Below are positions 37,871 to 51,134 of a stretch of DNA of 64,000 nt, in pieces. The position numbers and the translations under genes are program-made. Below the pieces are notes generated by a model. It did not search any database. It had not been told where the DNA came from and saw only the letters and a list, made by a program, of their open reading frames with translations. Numbering within the stretch: position 1 is the first letter of the stretch; each line of letters opens with the position of its first letter. This stretch comes from Prinia subflava (taxonomy: Eukaryota; Chordata; Aves; Passeriformes; Cisticolidae), in NCBI RefSeq assembly GCF_021018805.1, contig NC_086248.1, forward strand, positions 60,893,985 through 60,957,984, in the 5' to 3' direction.

Positions 37871-39884
37871 AAGTATTTCTTGGAACACTATCTGGGAAAT
37901 GGTTTTTGGATGGCTAGACAGGCGGGTTAGTAATATTTTCCCTGGTATATGTGCTTTTTCCATGTTGAACTCAGTCCACTGCTATTTGATGGACACCACA
38001 AAGATGGGTGTTCTACTCAGTGTGAAGGGACTACAGGGATCTGCTGCAGCAGACACTGCTTGGAGGCATCTGCATTGGTGCTCCTGGGTCAGAGCTGCAT
38101 GCATCTCTACACAGCAAGAAGATCCAGTCATCCCACATGCCTTAGTGACTTCTGTGGCTCACAGTAGCAACAGGACAGGGGTAAGAAAAGTGATGTAAAA
38201 ATCTCCCCAAAAAGGTCGTTTGTAATCCCTGCACCTAAAGTGTTATGCTAAATATTTATGAGTGTTAAGCACTGTCACTTTATCTATTTACTTTTTCTAT
38301 TTTGCATAATGCAGCAATAACCTATTGATTTGTCATGATATAAATATAGCACTAGGAATAAGTCCTCTCTGTTAAACCTACCATCATTTTATTCAGTCTA
38401 GTAGAAAAGACAGAGGAAACAGTGATGAAAAATACCAAGGAAAAAATTTTAGGGTTAGTTCTTTTTTGTGTGCATGTGTCTGTACTCTATTAATGTGCCA
38501 TCTGCTGCTAGGACGTAGATTCATTTACCATTACAGTGTTCTAATATGATTACCTTTTTTTCCCCCTCAAAAGCCACAAAGGGGCTAAATATAGATTTAC
38601 TTAAAATTCTACAAAAAGAGACGGTCCTTGCCTTAGACACAATGGTTCTCTTGATTTTGAGAGCATTACTACTGGCATTAAATGTAATTTACTTTATCTG
38701 ATGACAGTTTGCTGAACAAGATCTTAAGTTTTAATGGGATCAGGACATAGATGGCAAGTGGAGAGAGGCATTGTGGGTGGAATTCATCCCACCCCATTAC
38801 CCCTTCTTTAAGTAAGAACAAATTGAGCACAAAGAAGATATTACACTGTATCCAGGAGGTGGGTCGAGTAAGTGGGCATCAGCACATCCAGTCTGCAGGC
38901 TGGAACAGAGTCTGACGCCCTGCTGCATTTCCCCAGGTGGGTTGTTGCCCTGCTGTAGTACAGTTGTGAGCTCATTACTCAGATATATGCTCCTCTCCTC
39001 TATTCACCACTGCACTTCTAATTACCCTCTAGTTTATGATAGCTACTACAGGCTCATGCAGCAACTCAGGGTACCTGTTCTGTCATCCATCCGCCATTTA
39101 CACAGCAGAATCTTTTTTTTTTTATGTCTCATATCATCACGGGTAAATTTCATAGTATGATAAAGCCCTTCACCAATCAAAGCACCAAGTGTTAGAGGAG
39201 AAATTGGTTTCTCATTCAGAGTTATGGGACTATTATGACCTCCCACATTACTGCTGGTTCATTTGCAATCAGCTTTTTCATTATCTTTCAGCTACACCAG
39301 ACCAGAATTATGTTAATTGCCCATTAACTACAGTTGGGTGATTCATTTATTCTTTTAATTTGGAGTATCGAAAATGGATCTAACCTCTATTTTGCTTTTA
39401 AAACTTTCTGATACAATCTCTGCCATTACTGAGGTGAAAGTAAAAACAAGATATCAATAAGACCATGTCCTTCACAGGGTATGGGCCTCTGTGGGCAGCA
39501 CAACATCCAGTATTTCTTGCAAAGTATTCTGCTAAGAATGATAACTATTTTTATCAGAAGAGTTCCTTTCTTTTTCTCTCCCATTCTGCTGGTGTAGATT
39601 TTTCTGCATATATACTGAAGTGTCTCAGTTTTGGTTTTCACTATGTTATTTCTGCCTCTTTTAAATGAGTTGGCCTTTCAAAATTATCCCCTACCTAGCA
39701 AAAATTTGGATACACCTTCCATGTGGCAAGCTTATCAAACATCTGTGGAGTTTCCTGCAGCTGGGATGTGTGACCAGTCTTACCCAGGTTGAGAGTAGGT
39801 GAGAGGGAAGACAAGTGTTAGTGAGGGATGGAGTCACTGGGGCAGCTGGAAGGTCTGGGGAAAGTATAAGAGACTTTGAAATGC

Positions 39885-39911
39885 AGAAGAAGGAAGAAGG
39901 AAGAAGGAAGG
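39885..39911. repeat. purine-only tandem repeat (7-bp unit)
   Basis: About three to four copies of an aagaagg-type 7-mer form a 27-base run of purines on the + strand. Confidence 0.85.
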
Positions 39912-40637
39912 TCATGTTGGATCATACAGGTATTTTGGTGTAGCCAATTTCAATTATAATTTTTAATGGACTAAGTCAGATGAGCACTTGGGGGTATGCT
40001 TTTCTGTGACATTCAAAGCAGGAGCAGCTTTGAAAAGTCTGACATTTAACATGACAATTTTTCTGGTTTTTAACTGCAGTTTTTGTACAAGGAAAAGTAA
40101 GTTAAGCGGGGGGAGCACCGAAGTATGAAAAAGAAAATAGGCAGTGTTTTACTTTTATCATTCCTGGGGGATTTAAAATTACTTCGAAGATTAGATTGCA
40201 AATACTACACACTTAAACCATAATCATTTTCAACTGAAAAATGCAATGAAATGGATGTGGGTTTTTGAGTTACATATATGTAAGTATTTATGATAAAAGT
40301 CTGCATTTCACAATGTATGAAGTCAAAATTTGTCTTTTTTTTTTATTCCATCCATTATTCTCTCCACTTTTTAGTACTTTGCTTTATTTTTTCATTTTCT
40401 TTCTGCAGGTTTTTTTGCTCGTCTTTCTGTAACGTGTTTTCATTTCAATTAACTTCTAATTTTCCCTTTTCTATACACCTCGGGACCCTGACTTTTCAAA
40501 GCTTGTACAAAACTGTTCACACTAAAATCAGCTGTATTTTTATCACATGAACTCAGTGTTGCAGGACTATGAAGAAAGTATCACTGGTTTACTATTAAAT
40601 CCTTATTTTTCAACAGAATTAATTAGGTGGATATTAC

Positions 40638-40780
40638 TGTTGTTTTGTTTTGATCTGTGGGGAGCTTTTTTTTGTTGTTGTTGTTGGGGGTTAAGGGAGC
40701 TTTTTGTTTTTTATGAGGTTGTGGTTTGGGGGTTTGGGTTTTTCTGTCTGCTTATGTTTGGTTGGTTTGGGTTTTTTCTC
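40638..40780. repeat. G/T-rich low-complexity tract
   Basis: The + strand is dominated by G and T, with gttgttgttg and several G runs of 3-5. The G runs are separated by loops too long for a classic four-stranded G-quadruplex. It accounts for the Trp/Phe/Gly-rich open frame here. Confidence 0.8.
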
Positions 40781-41732
40781 TTGAGAAAGACTTGTAAATA
40801 AACTAGAAGTGTGTAGATCTTTATTTTTCTGATTGCTGAAGGGTTGCCTGCACAGGTAGTTTAATTTTTGTGGGTTTTTCATGTCAATATCTTTTTTGTC
40901 AAAAAGACACAGAGCAGAAATATGTCTTAAGCCACATTCTCATTTCCGTGTTCCATGGTTTATCATTTCTCAGCATGGCAAAACCCACGAGATCAGTCTG
41001 ATAGAAAGTGTCACACAAACCATACACAAAATTCACAAATTTATTTTTTGCTCAGCCATTTTCTACTCATTACCATGAATTACATCTCTCAAGAGCAAGT
41101 GTGTCTCCCACAGTCACTGGTGCGCTCTAGAAGCTCAGAGGTTAATTCAGCATCTTAAAACATGGGTGTTGCTTCCTGCAGTCTCTTGATCTTACGTTTA
41201 TGTAGCATCACTTCCCAAGCTCACTCGTGTTCTCCTAATCGCACTTGTCACCTTTTTGGAAAGGGTTGTAACCTTGTAGATTAATTACCTCTGAACTGTT
41301 TGGCTGGAACATCCAAACTACTTGCTGGTCTTTCAGCATCTTTATAGTGAATCACACCACCCTGCTCATGAAGCTAAGCTGTATCATGTTGTAAAGACAT
41401 AAATTCAGTCAAAGCGACACCTAGAAGGAAGGAGTAGCACAGATAAGCAGAGCAGCTCTCGTACAGCTCAGCCTCTCAACATGGGGAATTTTTCTCTAGT
41501 AGCTTACATTAAAGCAACAAAATTAGTTTGCTGAGACAATGAAGCTGCAACAATAAAAAAAAATATGTAAAAGATTAGGCTCCAAGAACCACTAATTTTG
41601 CTGCTTTTGCATGGGCAGACTGTTTTTTCACCCCATGTTTTAAAACCCAAGAGCCAGGGTTTTAAAACAAAGCTGCTCAGGTGTGTATCTACTGTAACTT
41701 GTTAATTTTATTTGCACACAGGAATGCACACA

Positions 41733-41875
41733 CTGAGATTAGTTTAGTTGGTCCGAGCATGGTGCAAATATTACCAAGGTTGGGTGTTTGATCCTCTTAT
41801 GGGCCATTCACTTTAGAGCTGGACTCGATGATCCTTGGGGGTGCCTTCCAAATCAGAATATTCAGTGATTCTGTG
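41733..41875 (+). mobile_element. TguSINE1-like SINE: tRNA-Ile head with CR1 3' tail
   Basis: Positions 41733-41806 resemble a degraded tRNA-Ile gene. The A box (tagtttagttgg) is at 41740-41751, a B-box-like tgtttgatcc lies near 41786-41795, and the head ends in gggcca. From 41807 to 41875 the sequence is a CR1 3' tail (ggactcgatgatccttgg, then a final cagtgattctgtg). This two-part structure is that of the zebra finch SINE family TguSINE1, mobilised in trans by CR1 reverse transcriptase that recognises the shared tail. Mutations in the anticodon-loop region and the B box rule out a working tRNA gene. It ends 300 bp before the CpG island. It is the best taxonomic marker in the window. Confidence 0.88.
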
Positions 41876-42177
41876 TTCAGCACCTTCTGAACTGAGGTTC
41901 TACTCCCTGATTGGGATTGAATGATTTATTCATTCCTAAACTATGTATATTTAATCATCACAGTAATCAGTGTTACAATACTGTCTGTGTTGTAAAACAT
42001 GCAGAATATAAGACATGGATAGAATTCAGCTTTGCTTCTGTAATCTGAATTATTTCATTACTAATAACTTTCATTTTTAAAACGTAAACCTAAATCTTGA
42101 CTTTACGTTTTTAATATAATACCGTTCCACGTTTTATTAAGTGTTTAGGTTCTGATGATAAGTTCTTTTACCTATGA
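41876..42177. other. AT-rich gap between SINE and CpG island
   Basis: I see nothing assignable. The stretch is AT-rich and lacks the CpGs that begin abruptly near 42180. Confidence 0.6.
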
Positions 42178-42610
42178 AGTACGGAGAGGGGGAAAGGGTG
42201 GTGTTCCCGGGCCCTGTAAGCGAGGCAGCAGGACGCGCTGGCTGAGGGGAGCAGCGCTGTTTCATATTCGGATGCTGCTCTCTGCTGGAACCGCAGCGCT
42301 ACAGCTCCGTCTCCCCCCGCGCTGCTCCTCGGGTGACTCGCCCCAGGCTCACTGGAGGTGACACAGCCAAAATCAGGTTGCTGTCCTGATTCACAGCCTT
42401 GCTTGCTCTGAATACCAGCTACAGGGTTTTCCTGGCTGCCCTCCCCCTGAAAAAGATGACATCTGAGAGGTATCCCTGACTTCTCTGCGAGGCCCTAAGA
42501 ACAAAGCGAGGCGCGGATCCCTCTCGCAGTGCGCGGCAGTGACGCTGCGCAGAGCCCTTCTTGCTTTCATCTCAGCCCTGAACGCGCGTAAGAAGCCGGT
42601 CCGACCCCTA
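42178..42610 (+). promoter_or_regulatory. GTDC1: CpG-island promoter, candidate GTDC1 promoter
   Basis: Two CpG-dense clusters stand out from surroundings almost devoid of CpG. By hand count there are about 14 CpGs in 42181-42360 and 14 in 42481-42605, separated by about 120 bp with none. The second cluster contains tgcgcag- and gcgcgg-type sequence resembling NRF1 half-sites, and there is no TATA box, as usual for housekeeping promoters. Possible first-exon donors follow: a weaker GT at 42588 (cgc|gtaag) and a strong one at 42902 (agagg|gtaaga). In mammals the next same-strand gene downstream of ZEB2 is GTDC1, a glycosyltransferase-like protein reported to mannosylate queuosine in tRNA. The symbol therefore rests on synteny, not on coding sequence. 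The promoter-like nature is firmer than the gene name, and direction is inferred. Confidence 0.5.
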
Positions 42611-42812
42611 ACTTCCCTTCCTAACTTGCATCTTTCTTTACTTGCAAGGACATGATCTGCTGGGGTCTAATTCCATTCCTAGCTTTCATTTTTCCTCTGA
42701 AATCTAACCCCTGTCCTCTGTCCATCTTCTTGGCAACCTATCCTTTTCAGGGTGGCTGCCTAGTTCAGGAGGAAAAGGAGCTGACGGGACTCCTCTGTAA
42801 GATCAGTGCCGG

Positions 42813-42829
42813 CCAATGGGGTTTGTAGT
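42813..42829. promoter_or_regulatory. CCAAT box abutting an ACTACAA-type (ZNF143/THAP11-like) motif
   Basis: ccaat at 42813-42817 (NF-Y site) is followed at once by ggggtttgtagt (42818-42829). Its reverse complement fits ACTACAANYCCC, a motif common in CpG-island promoters and associated with ZNF143 and THAP11. The pair lies about 210 bp beyond the CpG island and 70 bp before the strong splice-donor-like sequence at 42902, so a start site near 42830-42890 on the + strand is possible. A minus-strand start is equally allowed by these motifs. Confidence 0.5.
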
Positions 42830-44479
42830 TCTGACTTTCAAAGATTTTGTTCTTCCTGAATTTAGTTTATACAAGATGACTTTTTAGTCATAGTTTAGAG
42901 GGTAAGAATAGAGCTGTGAAAGAACATAATGCCATGCAATCAACATGCCAAAATGCCAAAAGAAAGTGTAATTTATGCCAGTTTGTACTACCTTGATGGC
43001 TAAGCCCAGCAGAATATATTAACAAATGATACTTCTACATGATGCCATCTGCTATAATTTAATGTATAATCATGCCTTTAGTACAGAATACTAAAAGATG
43101 GTTTAAAAACTTGTAGAATACATCTCAGAATTACAGTAATTTCTACTGATCCCAATTATGTCTCATAAAGCTTTGTTGATTTGGTTTTTTTTCTCTTAAA
43201 GTGTAGGCTGTTTTCATAAAGGAATATTTGATTTTGGTTTACAGACTGCATAAACAGAAGATCTCATAGGATACTCAACCATATTTATCCTGGTGCTGCA
43301 AGACATAGTCCTCCTATTGGGCAGAAATAAAGCAGGATATTTACTGCATAAAGAGTTATACATATAAAAGGTACAAAATTCAGTTCCACATTTTGTGATA
43401 AGCACAGAACAGCCAGCTTTCTCACGGGACTCAGATCTGATTTTGAACCAGCCTGTGCTATTTTAGAGTATGCCTCAGAGCCCATATGAAGCCTGTCATT
43501 TTAAACCGACATAAAATATGGAGCTTTTTATTATCTGAGTTCCAAATACAGCTTGATGGGGTTTAAATCACAGGAAAAATGTGTTCTATCTTCATTAGAA
43601 ACAGATTTGTTGCTACTTTCCCATATAGTTTCATGATATTGGTTTTAAGGGTTCTTGTTATCTTTATCAAAATTTTTGTTTACTGTTGATTTAGAAAACT
43701 ATTGAAAAACAAGTTCTTGAACCTTTCCAAAATAGTCATCTCATGCAAAGGATCAGTAGTTTCAAAAACTCTATGTGATTGTTTCTAAGATATAAAACAA
43801 GTTTATACCTTTCAGCTGTAACTCAAACAAATCGTTGTGAACATTTTATAGTATTTTGAGCTGTGGTAAATTTTGATCTTTATTGTTTATCTCCAAAACA
43901 AGGAAATAAATAAATGTATTATAATCTTTTGCTGCCATCTGCATAAAGACATTCTGGAACCTCAAGTATGCATCGGGCAAACAAATATATTTGACAATAT
44001 CTTCAAATATTGAAGTTGATTGATGCCAAAATAAACAGAAATAGACATGCTACATTAAGATATGGGAATATAATATGACCAAGAAATCACAATAGGAAAA
44101 CTTTTTCTTTGTTTGTTTCTTTCAGTGTTCAGTTTTTCTTTTAAAAGAATTCTTAGAAAAAAAATGACAGATATATTACCCGAAAGTGTGGTTGCTATGG
44201 ATGCATTCATAGCATTTTAGCACAGATATTTTTTATCTTGTCTAACCTGCAAAAAAAGAAAAAACACATGAAAAGTTGCTTTTAAATTCCTAGGCCATAC
44301 ACATTAGCATGAAAGTTAAACCAGTTTATACCAGTAGAGGATCTTATATGGTTTATAGTACCCTCCTGTTTCATTATTTCATTGTTAAAATGGTTTTTTC
44401 CAAGTAGAATTCCAAGAACAAGAAAATAAAGATAGGCCTTAGGAAGTAATTTTAAAAAGTCAATTTTCTGGAAAAAAAA

Positions 44480-44700
44480 AAAAAGGCTGAAAGGTAGCTA
44501 CAAATACACTTAGCCTGAAAAATCAGAAGGAAGTTCTCAGTTATAAGGGAAGCTCATTCTGGAACAGATTATCAGTGGGTTTAGTCAAAATAGCTGCAAC
44601 TAAATCCCATCAACTTATGAAGAACATAACATGGTCCTTGCAATCAGAGTCTTGAGAACCCAGGAGGTCTCTTCCAGTGCTGTGTCCCTAGAAATAAGGT
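44480..44700 (+). mobile_element. possible ancient CR1-type LINE 3' end
   Basis: Two segments look like worn CR1/L3 sequence in the right order: a ctcattctggaacagatta block near 44550-44570, matching the HWN.LP-type end of ORF2, and ccaggaggtctcttccagtgc near 44660-44681, matching the terminal part of old CR1 3' UTRs. The sequence between is too decayed to follow. It could be a chance resemblance. Confidence 0.42.
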
Positions 44701-47700
44701 GTGTATTTGTAGATGGAGCAGTTTGCTGTTAATGGCCAGTATTTCTTAAGCATTCCTTCCAGTGATTTCCCCTCCTCTGAGCAGTACAAGCTTAGAACAA
44801 CTTCAGGCATCTGTGGATCTTGATACCCAGTCTTAAAACCTCAGCCCAGGTTGTGGTTTTGAACTGTGCTGTGCCCAGCATTGCATCTGACAATCATAAT
44901 GGAGTATCTTCTGGTTACACAAGTTTTCTTTAATTAAAGGGAATTGAAGGGTTTGCTCCTAATGTTCACCTCCTAATCACCAACTGGTGGAAACAGCAGA
45001 TTCCTGCATGTTGACCCTCGTCTTACCTTGAGATTTGTCTCCTGCTTGCCCTGGAATTCCTGTTCCTCCCTGAATTTTTACAACACTGTAGGGACACAGA
45101 TTTGGTTCCTTATTTATTAGCTTTCATTTTTTAAAAAAGTACTAAATCTGCAGGATTGTGATCAAACTGTTGAGCTAACTTTAGTTTTGGAAAGCGCTGG
45201 AAGACACATCCCCAAGTATGATGCAGAATAATCTCTTGCCCTGTAACCAGAACAGTTGTAAAACCTTGATCTGGATATTATTTTCCTCCGGTGGCACACC
45301 TTTTATGGTGACTGCAAGTTCTACTGTATTTATAATATCTTTCTTTTTCCTCATCTGCATTCTAGCAGATTTGAGCAGGCCTAAAGGTCACTCTGCATGT
45401 AGCCACAGTAGCTTTTTAAAAACCTTTGAATGCTAATCCAGTTCCGAACTGCTTTACATTTGCATATTTGCCTTATCAGAAGTGTGTAAGGTCAGCACAG
45501 GAGCTTCATTAGGATATTCATGGCTAAAATTGCTCCCCTCATCACTTCTCTTAGAGTGTTCAGCCCAGCTCTGCACAGGTTGCACACCTCCCTCATGCCC
45601 CTGCTGGAAGTGACAGCGGAGATAAAAACAGATCCAGAAACAAGTGGGAAGGCTGAAACCCTCTAGCAAGTAAGGGGGCAGAGAGAGCTTGTACATGCCA
45701 ACTATGTTTTAGGCTGTGCTATTTTAGCTACTGAGACAATCACAATGATGTCTGTTTGGGAAAGCAGAAGCACAAAGCAAAGATAAGGAAGCTAAGAGCT
45801 CCAGATGGCTGGAAGCAAGCTGTTTTAAAGAAAACTTAATTGTTAGTCAGCAATGATGGAAGAGTGCAATACTTCTGGGGCTGGGTTCAAATATACCCCA
45901 TGGAATATTCTTTCCAAGGAGGCGGCATTCTGCAGAAACCTGCAGCATCACCTAATAATTGACTCCCACTCGTGTAGCTGTTGTATCGAACATTATCAGC
46001 TTCAGGCAACTTGGTATGAAATAGCAACCTTTGCACACCTTTCCTTTTAGTGTGTCAGCGAGCCTTCAGTGTCCCTACTCTCATCATCTTTCACATTCAC
46101 CTGCTGCCCTGCTAAGAATTTTCATCTTACTGAGGTCATCATTTAATCCACATTCCTCACCCACTGCGAACACCCCTTTCTTCCTTCCTCAGCTGCTTCT
46201 ACCCTGATTTCTTCTACCAGTCACAGGTACAAAGCCTAACTGTACAACTATTTCATAAAATAAGAGAGAATTTAGAAACGGGGAAGAGAAAATGCTAACA
46301 GATGTATTAAAGGAGACAGGTACATGACTCTCTAGAACATGAAAAACTTACGAATGTCAGGAAGTTGTACTGCAATATATGCCATATAAATGTTTGACCT
46401 TTTGTACCTCTACCTACCAAACAGGAGGCAAATATCCATCATGTTCATTTGGCTGAAAGGACACAAAATGGCCTTGTGTGATATTTCCCTTAGCTGTTTT
46501 ACTATTAACCACACATATTGACTTCTATATGGGATGTGGAACAGTGGGAAAACTCTATTTCAGTCCAAGTTCAAGTGGTATCAGACAGATACTCTGTGCT
46601 GAAATTTTCACTATCTTGTGAACAGACAACCACTTCTTTTTGTGACAACTTAGAGCTGTAGAAGAGATAGTTAAGGCTTTCAATTTTATATTTCAAAATG
46701 AATCGAAACTTTGGAGTTTACAGATACTGTCCATTAGGGATAACTGCAAAGGCTATTTTGTGAAGATGTTTGAATACTATTTCCTCAAAGAAGGGAGAAG
46801 TTAATAGAAGCTTTCTATTCAAATGTTATGAGGATGTTACAGTGACTGTGGAGGCAATATAAGAGAACTTGTAGTTATGAGAGTACAAAAACCATTAGTA
46901 GAGTTGAGAGGAATTAGATAACATACATGTAGACAAACTGAACATCTGCTAAAGATGAGATGGCTTTTTAAATGGAAAGTGGAATAATGCTAACAGATGG
47001 CCAGTAGGACAATAAAAAAAAAAAAGTAGGAGTTGATTCCAAACATTGTCTTACAAGAATAGATTCTGGCGTTCATTACACAATATTTTGGTCAGATTTA
47101 TTTTTAAATATTTTCTAAAAATTAATTATTGTATCTCTGCCATTCTTCTAGCTTTCCCTCTTTCTTACCATTTACCCATCCTCTAAAGCTTCATCTTTCA
47201 CTGGTTCAAGCTTTGCCTGTGTTTTGGTGAGATTCCCCTGACTGCACAAGTTTCGGTAAAAAGTGATTAAACCCTGAAGAATTTAGCTTGATATGAAAGT
47301 AACAGTGATGAGTTTTCCTGTTTGTTAAGGTCATGATTTTTACAATAAAAGGTCACAGATCTATCTTCACCAAGATCATGGCTTGCTTGCCCCAGACTGG
47401 TCCCCATCCTCCACCTTGTACACTGTGCCAGCCCAAGCTCAGGAATTGTGATGCACTAGGCCAGGGAACCAGAGCAGTGGGAAATAATGCTTTTGGGAGA
47501 AATTATCTTTCAGCTTGAACTGTCACTCAGCTGAACTACTGGTACTGCCAGTGAGCTGAGGGGATGGCAAAGGAAAAAGAGACTTACAGTCTACTTTTTC
47601 ATACAACAGTATCCTCTTAAATAAATGTCCCATTAAAGCCTCAAGCGAAGCCAGAAACAGTTGTAATAGGAATAAGCAAATGTTCAAGGCTGGCACATCA

Positions 47701-50700
47701 CTAGTGACAGGTCATAAGTAGAACAAATACATCTCCATTCTAGCCCAAACTGTCTATTTTGTCAGAGCCTAAACCTAGAAACAATCTATTTTCTTAACAA
47801 CGCTTGAAATGACACATAGTAGGAAAAAGCCCATCATTCTTGAGAGATTTTTGCCCTTGAAAATATTTGGGCTGAAGCTTTTGCAGTTTGTGTGATTTTA
47901 CTGTTATTGTACTCAGACTGCTTTTGTCATTTAGCCTTGAATATGAAGAGCCAAATACAAGCTGTGTACACTCACTCCTCACTTCTGCCTCCCCCACCTT
48001 TAGGTAGGGGCATCTCATCAGTGGAACAGTCTGGATGAGTTGTTTTTCATACAACAGAGTCTAGATTTATGAGCCTTTAGCTTGTGATAGAAGGTTATAT
48101 GTTAGTTTATGATGATGAATAAGCAAAGAACAACTTCAGAAAACCATCAGTATCATTTTTCCCTTTTTTTTCCCTCACTATGAAGACATATTCTTGCCAT
48201 GTATCCTCTGGTGGCCAACAGGACTTGATGAAACATTGCAAAAAACTGCACACATCCATGATTAAGTAAGCAAACAGAAAAAAAAGCTGAAATTCTACTG
48301 TTCAATTTTTTTAATAGTTTTCTTTAGATGGAAAACACTCTGGTTTCACTTACACAAGATAGTCCCTAGATGATTTCAAAGGGAATGGGGTCTTTTCTAT
48401 TAATGAAGCGTGGGCAATACTGCAATAAGCTGCTTGTGTAATAAAGGATTTTTCAAGAACATTTCTTTAGTTTAATGGCAATAGAGCTTACAAGAGCTAA
48501 AGATCTGGCAACTCACGAACTAGTCTGTCTGTCTAGAGCTCAGCAAGGAAAAGAGTTCTGAAATAGAAATCTTTTGATCTTAAAATGACAAGACCTGAAT
48601 AGTAAAACCCCCTCTCATAAAAAACACAGGCTGTAATTATGGCACATCTATTATTTAAAATGTTCTTGAAAATTCACATAAAAGGTGTTCAAAACAAAGT
48701 AAAGCATTAGGTCAGGGAGTGGTCTGTAATACTGGGAAAAATTTAAATGTATTTCTGCCTTCTTTATTCAAGCATTTGCTTGAGGTAATTGCTATGCAAT
48801 ATATAAAATGTTTGGTCCAAATGAGTTGATTCTTCCCCTGTAATTTATTCTATTTTGTTTCAAAGAAGACCCTGTGCATGCATCTGCAAAATCTCTGCTG
48901 AGGCTCAGGTCTTCCCCTTCCCATACAGCCTCCACCCTGGACAGCTGAGCTGTATTTGTGCCTGATGGTTGGCAAATCTGGCAGAGTCACCATTAACATG
49001 TTAGCCACAGCTATTATAAACAAAATTCTGCAGTGTAACTGTCTCACAGCAGACATCAATTAACCGAGGAAAACGAGTGAGCTGGAGCTTAGTCATATTT
49101 GATAATTAATGTGTGATGGTTTCCAACCAAAATTAATATAGTGATGGAGTAAAACATATGGAATAATGCTTAAGCTTACATCAAAGGCAAATATTGAATA
49201 CATTAGGATACATTATCTCTACTCTTTCTGGAGTATACATTATGTTCTGTTAAGATATGATGTTCTGAATTTCTGCCTGGGCTTCTCAGAGAATTTGTAT
49301 GATGGCTCACAAATGTGTTCCCCAGTGCCCTCCTCTCCAGCACTCTTCCAATTCAGCTATCATTTTTTTGTTTCAGATGAAGCATTAACACTCATTATCT
49401 GTCAGTGGAATAAAAAAAGAAAAGAAAACAAAACCTTTAAGACCCAACAACCTTTTTTTTTCAGATAAAACATCTTTCCTGGGTGACACTTCTGATGTTA
49501 TCAGTAGGAAAAGCCTTCAAAGAAAATGGGTATCAAGCCTGAAACATTACATAATGCTGAGTTGAAAGACAAAGTGTTTTCTGGAATTTTAATTTTTTTT
49601 AAGCAGCTGCCTTTAAGTGAACACAGCCATCACTGTTATAAAATATTCAGAGCCTCATACATATCAAACAGAGACACAGTTACTAGGGCAAACAAGCTCA
49701 CATATCCATTAAACAAACACTTAGAATTTTTCCTGAGCCCATTCTAGGTCCTTACAATACCACTAGTTGTAATTGATTTTTACCTGGTCCCCATTTGTTC
49801 TCTTTTTTATGGTACTTTTCAACTTTCCAGGACCCTGCCAGCTTTGTGGGGGAGCAGGCTGGCATGCAGTCATGGGACCCAGAGATTAAAAGACTTCTCC
49901 ATGATAGGTTATTAGCTATTCCACTTGCTGCACTGTAGCTCATTTTCCCATTCCTAATTGATCACTCCATTGATCAGACATTACGGAGATCTTAGTAACC
50001 TAAGCCTTAGCTTTGAAACACAGCAGACACTGCAATTACCTGAAAGTCTTCAAGGGTGCCTGCAATTTTCAGACAGTCAGAGGCTCCGTTAATCAAAGAT
50101 TCTGGGTAATGGAAAGGAGGGAGAAGAGCTGTTTCAGCTGAGTTCCCTAAGGCCAGGACTTTCAAGAGGAGACTTGAAAGAGGAGAGGCCAGACTTCGAA
50201 AGGAGAAATGTGCCTGTAAAATTTTCTGTGCAAAAGTCTTGTGGGGTACCAGTGCATGCTGAAAGGAGATACAGAAGCCCCTGTGCTGAAGATGGGTTGG
50301 CATAACTGGCACCTGCTGACAGGTGCAACAAAAACCCTTGCTGAGCCATCCCCCAGCAGGAGGAGTTGTTGCACCCAGGAGTTTGAAATGCTTCCCCAAG
50401 TCTCTTCTGTTAAGATAAATATGACATTAAAATGTGAGGCCTCTACTATTTTCTCTGGCATTGCAGATCCTGCCAAATGATGTTTTTCCTCTGTATATGC
50501 TAATTATTGCCCAGTTAATATGCATCATGCTCCAGGTGTGCATATTGTAGTATAGATCATCTCTGAAGATTGGTTTTCAGTGGTGTGCACATTGTGGTAC
50601 AGAGGATAAGATACTTCCCTTTGAAGGCAGTTTATAAACCTTACTGGGCTTCTTCATGATGAAAGGCACTATAGACACATAAGAGATCAAAGCTGTGTAA

Positions 50701-51134
50701 AGATCAGTGGTATTTGTTTGCATGAGGTTTCTCTTTCTGTTCCTTCTGAGGATTTTGAGCTTCAAAGTTTCCGCTTTAAAGAAACTCAAAACCCAAAAGA
50801 AAACCCTAGCAAAACCCACCATGTTACAGCTGGTTTGAGGTCAGGCCAGCCAAGGGCCACAGGATTCCACCATGGACTCAAAAGCTCTTCTCCAACATTC
50901 TCTATCTGGTAGCAAAAGCTGGCAACCAGAAAATTGATGGTCTTTCTTAATGACAGTAGAGTTCGGAGCAGTAAGTTTTGCAGGGAAAGAATGCTGCTTA
51001 ACAACAAAGAGGGAAAAACCAGCTTAACTCAAAACAAGTGTTTCTATTTTGACTTGTCAGCCTGCTAGCAAAGTTATTATCATTTGTGACTATACAGTAG
51101 AAAGCAATTGGCCTAAAAATTCAGATTAATTTTT

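Larger units (their letters stand above)
37871..41732. other. intergenic DNA, no gene found
   Basis: No supported exon or RNA gene. Minor features are a purine-rich array at 39885-39911 and a G/T-rich tract at 40638-40780. The sequence just left of 37871 may be further decayed LINE, but I could not anchor it. Confidence 0.55.

Noticed and set aside
40686..40738. G-quadruplex from G runs in the G/T-rich tract
   Set aside because: The central loop is about 30 bases, too long for the usual four-run definition.
41733..41806. tRNA-Ile gene
   Set aside because: The anticodon-loop region and B box are mutated and the sequence continues directly into a CR1 tail, so it is a SINE head.
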